Assembly (NCBI GenBank): GCA_024138025.1
Contig: JAMXBD010000366.1
Span: 1-64,000, forward strand
Direction of reading: 5' to 3'
Length of the DNA: 64,000 bases
Source: Combretum micranthum
Lineage: Eukaryota > Streptophyta > Magnoliopsida > Myrtales > Combretaceae
Positions 57,801-64,000 of the stretch are shown here, in pieces; within the stretch, counting starts at the first letter, position 1; each line of letters starts with the position of its first letter. The position numbers and the translations under genes are program-made. Under the pieces are notes generated by a model, which saw only the letters and a program-made list of their open reading frames with translations, was not told the origin of the DNA and did no database searches.

Positions 57801-60338
57801 GCACCCCATCTACTAGCACCCCACAAAGTCTTCAACGGTACATACAGTAATCGCAATAGTCCATAGGTAAGACCTTTCCTTAAAGATAGTTGTCTCATTC
57901 CTGGCCACATGCACTGCGGACTCTTTGCCTACAAAAGCAGAATTAACAATCCTTAATATTGTTCACCAAAGGAGGAAGAAGAAGAATAAAAAGAGAAGAA
58001 GAAGAAGAAGAAAACCCTACTATTTGCATGAAAAAAAAAAAAAAAAAAAAAAAGATTCTGGATCATCACTGAGACACCAAAATGTCAAAACTAATGTTGA
58101 GAAACACACAAAAGTAAAGGCCCTAAAATCTAAACTTTCATACCCCTACCAATAAATGGTCTCCAACAGGTGCTACACTACAGAATCCTGACAATAGAAA
58201 TTTTCTGCTAGACACAAAGGTTTGGAAATCTTACAACATTAAGTATCCAAAGCTCTTAGCACATGATACTTAAAAAGGGATCTTTCTGCATGTGGAGATT
58301 AATTTACTCATCATTGCTTCTACAAGCAGGATACACATCATATCTCTGTGTGTGTGTGTATAGAACACCCTGCTTTCAAGTTTCAACTAGTCAACCTACT
58401 AAATCTCATGAGTCAGTCACCAAACCAAGGAGTTTTTCAAAGCTAATAAATAACCCAATGCATACCTTCAAGGATCAACAACCTCTATGGAAACCAGAAA
58501 ATTACCATTGTGAAATTTCAAAGGTATAACATGCACTTATATCATACGTATTCTTCAGATACCTAGAAGCTCATCCACATCAGCACTACAGTGATTCCGC
58601 ACCTATCCTAAAATGGAAACCAAAAATTATAGGCTTAGAGGAAGAAGATTATATACACTGTATCTCAATTTTCAAAAGACAAATAATTTTCACTAAAGAC
58701 TAGTGTTATGCTATTCGACTACAATCGATTTGGCTGCATTTTTAGCCAGTTGGCTATTAATCTAATGCATTATATGCCATTTTTCATGAATTCACATTTT
58801 CATTCATTGCACACAGAAAAAGTTCAGGTTTAAAGGTGGCCTGAAAGAAACAGATAGAATCACATGATATGATCATCGATTAGCTGTTAAGAGAAGATAT
58901 TTGATTCAACCAACACTGGCATTTGGACCAATTCTCTTGCTTCCATAGCCAAAAGGGTCAGCAGATTGATTAGGAAAAAAAAAAAAAAAAAAAACCATAT
59001 TCCATACATGCCTCAATCCATATAGCTCCAGCATCAAGTTTGGACATGCCTATGATGGGAGTTTCATTTAAATACGATGTTGTCATGTTGCATGTCTTAA
59101 TTAAGGAAAAAGATATAGACCCATCTGAACAAACAAAATACACTACTTGAAATTGTGTCCCTCTGTCACTGCAACAGCAAGAACAACGATGGTGGCACCG
59201 TCTCAATTGGCATTAGATCATTTTTTTCTTAATCAAAGCATGAAATGAGACAGTATCATCTTCAATGAAATTCCCATCATAAGCGTGTCAAGACCAGATG
59301 CTAAAACTATACTGGTCAAGGCATGTGAGGAATACAATTTTTATCAGGCAGTAAATCAAACATCCCAGTAATGCTGATGAACCTTTCAAGGACAAAAGCA
59401 AGAGAATTGATCCATATGGTGATGTTGGGCAGACCAAACAACTTTTCTTAACAACTAACCCCAAGATTATCTCATGTAATCCTATCTCCATCAATGAGTC
59501 CTCCTCTAAATCGAACTATTCCAGTCTCCAATGAATGAGTACATAAATTCAGTAAAATAGAATAGTAGACAATGCACTAGGCTAAAAACACAGTAAAATC
59601 ATCGTAACCTAGAGATATAAACACGGGTCTCGTCATGAATGGACTAACTATAATCCTTTACTTCGTCTTGGATCAAATCCCTACACAGTCATTTACCCCC
59701 ATCTTAATTAAATAGCTCACAAGCTTAAAACTTTTAAATCAGATGAGAATCGAATACTAACCTTAACAAACAACATTGATACTGAGCTTTTATCTTTTTT
59801 TCGCCAAGAAAGTTCACAAAAACTGAATCATTAAAAAAAAAAAAAAAAAAACCACCACTCGGCACAAAATTTCATTAAAAATACATTAATCGATATGAAA
59901 TAATTATATTATAAATGCAAGTTGATCCAGGTGATCTGTTAAACTAATAAGAATCGTTAAAATTTCAAAAATTTGCATTGAATTCATGGAAAATCAACAA
60001 TTTTTCACAGAGTTCACTGCACAGTCAAGTTCACAAGTAAAACACTAATATTTATTTTCTTTATTAATTAAAGGAAAAAAAAAAAAAGCTTTACAACAAA
60101 GAATAATAAATAAACAAGAAGAAAGCCATTTTACATCAATGAAGTGCATCATTCACTTGAAAAAAAAAACAAAAAAAAAAAACCACTGAATTCCAAACAG
60201 AAGATAAGAAAGATTTTTAAGGAAACACTAAAATGTGTGTAATACGATGATGATAGTGGAAAGGGAGAGAGAATAAAAACGAACCCTAGAACAAGGGAAA
60301 GAGGCCATTGCACAGGAAGCTTTGTAGATGGTTTGCAT
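54687..60338 (-). CDS. GLX2: Glyoxalase II-like hydroxyacylglutathione hydrolase, organellar
   Basis: Eight-exon gene for a metallo-beta-lactamase-fold hydrolase. The family hydrolyses S-D-lactoylglutathione to D-lactate and glutathione, the second step of methylglyoxal detoxification. Exons on minus: 60338-60285, 57928-57731, 57374-57171, 56637-56514, 56252-56152, 55580-55506, 55377-55279 and 54833-54687; all introns are GT-AG and in phase, giving 333 residues. Metal ligands are all seen: THHHYDH (132-138), H191 in TPGHT, D210 in FTGD and H248 in CGHEYT. Conserved C-terminal RRAKDNF is present. About 75 N-terminal residues, basic and hydrophobic, look like a mitochondrial or plastid transit peptide. 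The start is the first ATG after a CT-rich leader. One Arabidopsis paralogue (GLX2-1) is reported to lack classical activity, so the substrate is not certain. Confidence 0.93.
55279..55377 (-). CDS. GLX2: Gene B exon 7
   Basis: 33 codons, [20 protein letters not shown] then [13 protein letters not shown]. Acceptor TTCAG|AGTAAT and donor ACG|GTAATT. Start of the alpha-helical C-terminal domain that binds glutathione in glyoxalase II. Confidence 0.93.
55506..55580 (-). CDS. GLX2: Gene B exon 6
   Basis: 25 codons, [20 protein letters not shown] then HEYTL. Acceptor GCAG|ATG and donor TTG|GTGAGT. It carries the last metal histidine (CGHEYT). Confidence 0.94.
56152..56252 (-). CDS. GLX2: Gene B exon 5
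   Basis: 101 bases, acceptor GCAG|GTCACA and donor CAG|GTAACA. It encodes [19 protein letters not shown] and [14 protein letters not shown]; the aspartate of FTGD bridges the two metals in this family. Confidence 0.94.
56514..56637 (-). CDS. GLX2: Gene B exon 4
   Basis: 124 bases, acceptor GCAG|GTAATT and donor AGAG|GTCTTA. It encodes [20 protein letters not shown] and then [19 protein letters not shown], including the third metal-binding histidine (TPGHT). Confidence 0.94.
57171..57374 (-). CDS. GLX2: Gene B exon 3 (metal-binding THHHYDH)
   Basis: 68 codons, acceptor CCAG|GTGCCA and donor CAAG|GTATGA. It has [19 protein letters not shown] and [15 protein letters not shown], the N-terminal strands and zinc/iron ligands of the beta-lactamase fold. 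Confidence 0.95.
57731..57928 (-). CDS. GLX2: Gene B exon 2 (rest of transit peptide)
   Basis: 66 codons, acceptor TGTAG|GCAAAG and donor ATTG|GTGAGT. It reads [20 protein letters not shown], continues with [15 protein letters not shown], and ends [21 protein letters not shown] contains a 15-base in-frame tandem duplication. Confidence 0.9.
57929..60284 (-). other. Gene B intron 1
   Basis: 2.36-kb intron with several long A-runs on plus (about 58031-58053, 58976-58994, 59833-59851, 60075-60087). No inserted coding element was recognised. Confidence 0.7.
60285..60338 (-). CDS. GLX2: Gene B exon 1 (start codon)
   Basis: 18 codons, [18 protein letters not shown], donor AGG|GTTCGT. Start of the transit peptide. 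The upstream leader is CT-rich with no clear TATA box. Confidence 0.85.
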
Positions 60339-60480
60339 TAGTTTCTCTTTCTTGGCTTCTCTCTTTGTGAAATATTCACTTTTGGTTTATTTTAGAGAGA
60401 GAATGTGAGAGAAGGAGAGCTACTCTACTTCTAGAGAGAGAATGGGAAAGGGTGTGGGTTGGCAACTTTTTGGAGATGCC
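60339..60480 (-). promoter_or_regulatory. Gene B leader/promoter region, CT-rich
   Basis: On minus this is rich in CTCTCTC and CTTCTCTC tracts (pyrimidine patch) with no clear TATA box. The transcription start probably lies within it. Confidence 0.4.
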
Positions 60481-60675
60481 ATTCCTCTCTCTCACGCACC
60501 GCACACTACTTAGTTTTGTGGGTTTTTTTTTTTTTTTTCAATTGATATTTCTTGTGATAATCAACAACTCTATTTTCTTTAAGGAGAAAAAAAATCATAA
60601 ACCAATCAACAAGCTTATAAAAATTTTCCAAATAAATAATCCCAAGCAAAATTGTACCAAAATATATTTGTTGTC

Positions 60676-60992
60676 ATAGGTGTCAAATTTAATATTTAAA
60701 TTTTACATAAAAAAATTAATATGATATTTAAATTTTGAAGTGTTTAATTTGTTATCCAACTAAATATTTTATTGTTAGTTTTACTGTCTCCTTAATGTCT
60801 TTTGTTCTTTTACTGATTTGGAAAAGATAATGTATTATTAAATATTTACTTCTTATTCAAATATCCTCTAGATAATAGATTGTTTCTTTCACATTAGAAA
60901 ATAGTAATCATAGTAAAAATAGTAATAAAAAGTTTAATTAGATATTAAATTAATTCTTTACAAAGTTCATATATCAAATTTGATATTTGCCT
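60676..60992. mobile_element. MITE-like element, Mutator-type TIRs
   Basis: The left end TGTCAAATTTAATATTTAAA and the reverse of the right end TATCAAATTTGATATATGAA pair imperfectly over about 50 bases. The AT-rich interior of about 0.2 kb is non-coding. No target duplication was confirmed. Confidence 0.45.
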
Positions 60993-61327
60993 TTTTTAAA
61001 AATAAGTTTAAATAGAATATCAAAATTTGAAGCGGTTATAAATAATAAACATTAAAATAGATCATATAAGAGATTAATGTTTTAAACAATTAAAAAATAT
61101 TATCAATATTTTTTAAGCGGGTAAAAAATAGATATTTAAAAAAAATTTATTTGTAATATGTCATGTAACATTGATAAGTTCTTATTCTTTTACAGTTTAA
61201 AGTGAACTATTTATAAATATTAATTCTTGTTTAAGTACATATTTAATTGCTTCATGCACTAATGAGCTTATACAAAAGAAAAAAAATTCCAATAATTAAA
61301 TAGAATAGAAAGAAAGTAAGAGTTAAT

Positions 61328-61351
61328 AAATAATAATAATAATAATAATAA
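61328..61351. repeat. (AAT)n microsatellite
   Basis: About eight AAT units. Confidence 0.85.
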
Positions 61352-61659
61352 AAGGAGTTGAGTGTAGCTCCACCATCCAACACGCAAAACAAGTCACAAC
61401 TCACAACCACGCGTATGGTATATTCTAACTTACTTTATTTGAATGGGGTTTGTTTTTATTTTATGCAATTAATAAAATGTTAGATGTGAGGTGGGAATCA
61501 GATGTTGACACCCAGTAGTGGTGGTGTTGGTAGTGGATGAAAGCAATCAAGCATCATCAATGGGTTACTTTACAACAACCATGTGATGCATCCTAATCCG
61601 AAAGTCAAATTTTATTCTAAATCCAACCATCTAGATTTGGTCATATATTAGAATAACAA

Positions 61660-61684
61660 ATATATATATATATATATATATATA
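61660..61684. repeat. (TA)n microsatellite
   Basis: About 12 TA units. Confidence 0.95.
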
Positions 61685-61699
61685 AATACATACATATTA

Positions 61700-64000
61700 A
61701 TTTTTATTGTTAGTATTGGCACTAGATCTTATTACTGAAAACATTAAACAACCTTTTATTATTAATTTATAAATAGCAATTCAATAAGTGAACAAGCAGT
61801 TAATATTTATAACATGTTGTATAGTTTGTATGAATAATGCCATATGGTAGGATTCTTTGGTTCGTTAGTGTGATATTGATTTAACATTTTTTATATCAAT
61901 TTTAATAAGATTATTTATAAAAAATAGGTACAAATAAAAAGCAAATATTTTTACCCATAAACAGATCTTACAGATAATATATAAATGCAGAAAACCCTCT
62001 TCAATTGACCTAACTTAGGATAGACACGAATCAACTTATTAGGCACTAGATTATGACTTGACTATAGGAATTGGTTTGACCTAGACATGGATTTGCTAGT
62101 CCACAACTTAATTTCAATTCCTCTTTTATCTAAATTTGCATTTATATATTATCTATATTGGTCTTTATGATCCGTATACGAGTAATTAATCTCCACCATT
62201 GTGTTTTTTTTCTTCCCTCTATTTTTGACAAATACTCACTCTGGATATGGAATAAACATCCAACTGAGAAAATACCAGCGAACAAATTGCACTCAGTCTA
62301 AAAGAAATTAATAAAATGAAGTAAAAATAGGCAAAAATGAATTGAATCCCACTTCTTTTAATAAATGAGATTGCAACTGATCCTCTCACGCGTATAGATC
62401 AAAAGGAGCACTATTATTTGCTCATACCCTGCTGACTGACAAGTTAAAGCGTGTGGAAGATCTTAATTAATTAAGGAATTGGATTGCTTTACCAATGGTT
62501 TAGTTTAGCAATTATTGCTGAAAATAGCATCACACCTGTAGATTCAGACAGATCGAAGATTGATTTGCACATGGATTAGGATATCTTATGGCTTTAATAA
62601 TAAAATATCCAACATATGAAAACTGAAAAATACCCACAATAAACAAACTTTCGGAAAACGAAAAATAAAAGGGAAAAATTGCGCATAAATTTTATCCACT
62701 TATATACATACTAACATATGATAGCACCCTCACAAAGTGGAGTTGCTAGTTGTAGGCATCCATAAGACAAAGATATTAAGAAAACGATAAGATAAAATAT
62801 GTATTTTTGACACGAATAAGTAGGATTAGCTTAATATTAATAGATTATAAACTTTTAAAAGTTATAAATAATTCTCAGGATATTGATAAATTGGAAAAGG
62901 TTTTTTTTTTTTTTAATCGGTTGAAAAATGAAATTCTAAGGTGAAGGTTTAGAGCATGTTGAATTAAGCTAAAACTTTGTAATAGTTTGTTTTTGTAGAA
63001 CTTGCTCGCTGGATTTTTTTTTCCCCCCCACTTAAGTCATCTGGTTGATTTGATATTCCTTTTTTTCTTTTCCCTTCATCTTCCATAAATGGAGGGTTTT
63101 GGGCCTAATTTAATGTTGTTAATGTATTAATAGATAAAAAGAGATGTGACAAGGTTTAGAAAATCAAGTCTAAAAAGAAATATCATAAGGAGATTTGGCA
63201 TTGGATTCTATTTAATTAAAATAAGGCTTATATGAACTAAAATAGACCTTAAACTCTTTATATTAAAGATGGAGTATTTTAAAAAAATAATGGGCTTCTT
63301 TTATATTATAAACATCCTAAGCTCTTTTCAAGCCCATTTACAAGCTCAGGCTATTACTAAAGAAAAAAAGTTTCAATACTGATTGGATCCTTAGAAAATT
63401 ATCCAATGATGATCAACCACACTTAATCTCAATCATTTATTTGGATGCCATCTAATGAACTATTATTAGCTTTTATCATCTATAAATCAGATGCTTCTTT
63501 TCTCATCTGGACACATTTTGCGTATTACTAAAAGTAACATAGAAACTTTGTTGAAATATCTCCAAGAAAAATCAAAACCTCTATCTAACAAAGAACAAGC
63601 CAAAAACAATCAAATCTACTTTATTTGATCTTTGTGTGCTTAAGAAATTGGTTTTACCTATTCATCATTCCATGCCTCTCTATATGACGTTTGCGCATGT
63701 GTTATCAGTTCAAGACTCCTCTTGAGTCAACCGGAGCATCTATTGTATGTGATCGACCAATTGCAACAACCTACAATATAAAGCTTTTACACTTATAATG
63801 CTTTTTTTCCTTAAATTTGGAAAATTAACAAAAGACAAATTTATCTCTTACTATAGTCTATAATTATTTTAATAATCATAAGACACAAGAACTAATACAT
63901 TTATCCGTATGTTGTTTCATTTTCTTATATGTCAAAATTCATAAAAAAAGATCCACTTACTTTTGTTTAAAATTCATCTTACACCTAGTTACATGTATGG
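61700..64000. other. AT-rich spacer, no gene seen
   Basis: No coding similarity, RNA gene or defined repeat was recognised in the last 2.3 kb. Confidence 0.45.

Noticed and set aside
1..64000. CRISPR array, prokaryotic operon, phage or viral insertion
   Set aside because: No regularly spaced identical repeats, no ribosome-binding-site-led gene strings, and no viral protein similarity were seen.

Overview
The window is nuclear DNA of a flowering plant, probably a eudicot. It is AT-rich, its two genes are split by many GT-AG introns, and it is full of plant-type retrotransposons (Ty3/gypsy gag elements, L1-type LINEs, a Cassandra element carrying 5S rRNA sequence, other TRIMs), tRNA-derived SINEs, Mutator-like elements and MITEs. 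There are no prokaryotic operons, CRISPR arrays or phage genes. The species cannot be named from the sequence alone.

Only two host protein genes can be supported, both on the minus strand. Gene A (21896 down to about 7539) encodes an extended short-chain dehydrogenase of the 3-beta-hydroxysteroid dehydrogenase family followed by a partial reticulon domain (SDR-RTN, RTN20-like). Its exons are recognisable, but it has a 1-base frameshift in exon 4, a decayed second copy of exon 4, an unresolved exon 6 start and a reticulon domain that stops early, so it is either a pseudogene or mis-sequenced. Its 9-kb first intron holds three LINE pieces and an array of repeats of its own splice-donor region. 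Gene B (60338 down to 54687) is a clean 8-exon gene for an organellar glyoxalase II-like metallohydrolase. All junctions are in phase, the predicted protein is 333 residues, and every metal ligand is present. From memory, the Arabidopsis homologues of these two genes (AT2G43420 and AT2G43430) are adjacent. The 33 kb between them here may therefore be an old gene pair pushed apart by transposons.

Layout: 1-3472, two short gag-only LTR elements in inverted orientation; 4200-6230, a broken L1 LINE; 6270-6575, a minisatellite; 7539-21896, gene A; 22475-54600, transposon-dominated spacer. The spacer holds a complete Cassandra element (24559-25118, target duplication TTCTA), a long-TIR Mutator-like element with a nested SINE (31501-33425), several decayed LTR-type modules (28-42 kb), three MITEs with TAA/TTA target duplications (42949, 46448, 49970), a second SINE (44462), a Mutator-like element that carries non-TE-looking sequence and a nested TRIM (48572-49775), a half-duplicated MITE (52033) and a hAT-type MITE with an 8-bp target duplication (53303-53991). 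Gene B follows, then AT-rich DNA with one MITE-like repeat to the end.

I did not find a convincing new biological system. The most unusual items are the inverted gag-element pair, the doubled and broken exon 4, the donor-repeat array in intron 1, the nested Mutator/TRIM insertion and the possible conserved gene pair. All alignments were made by eye.
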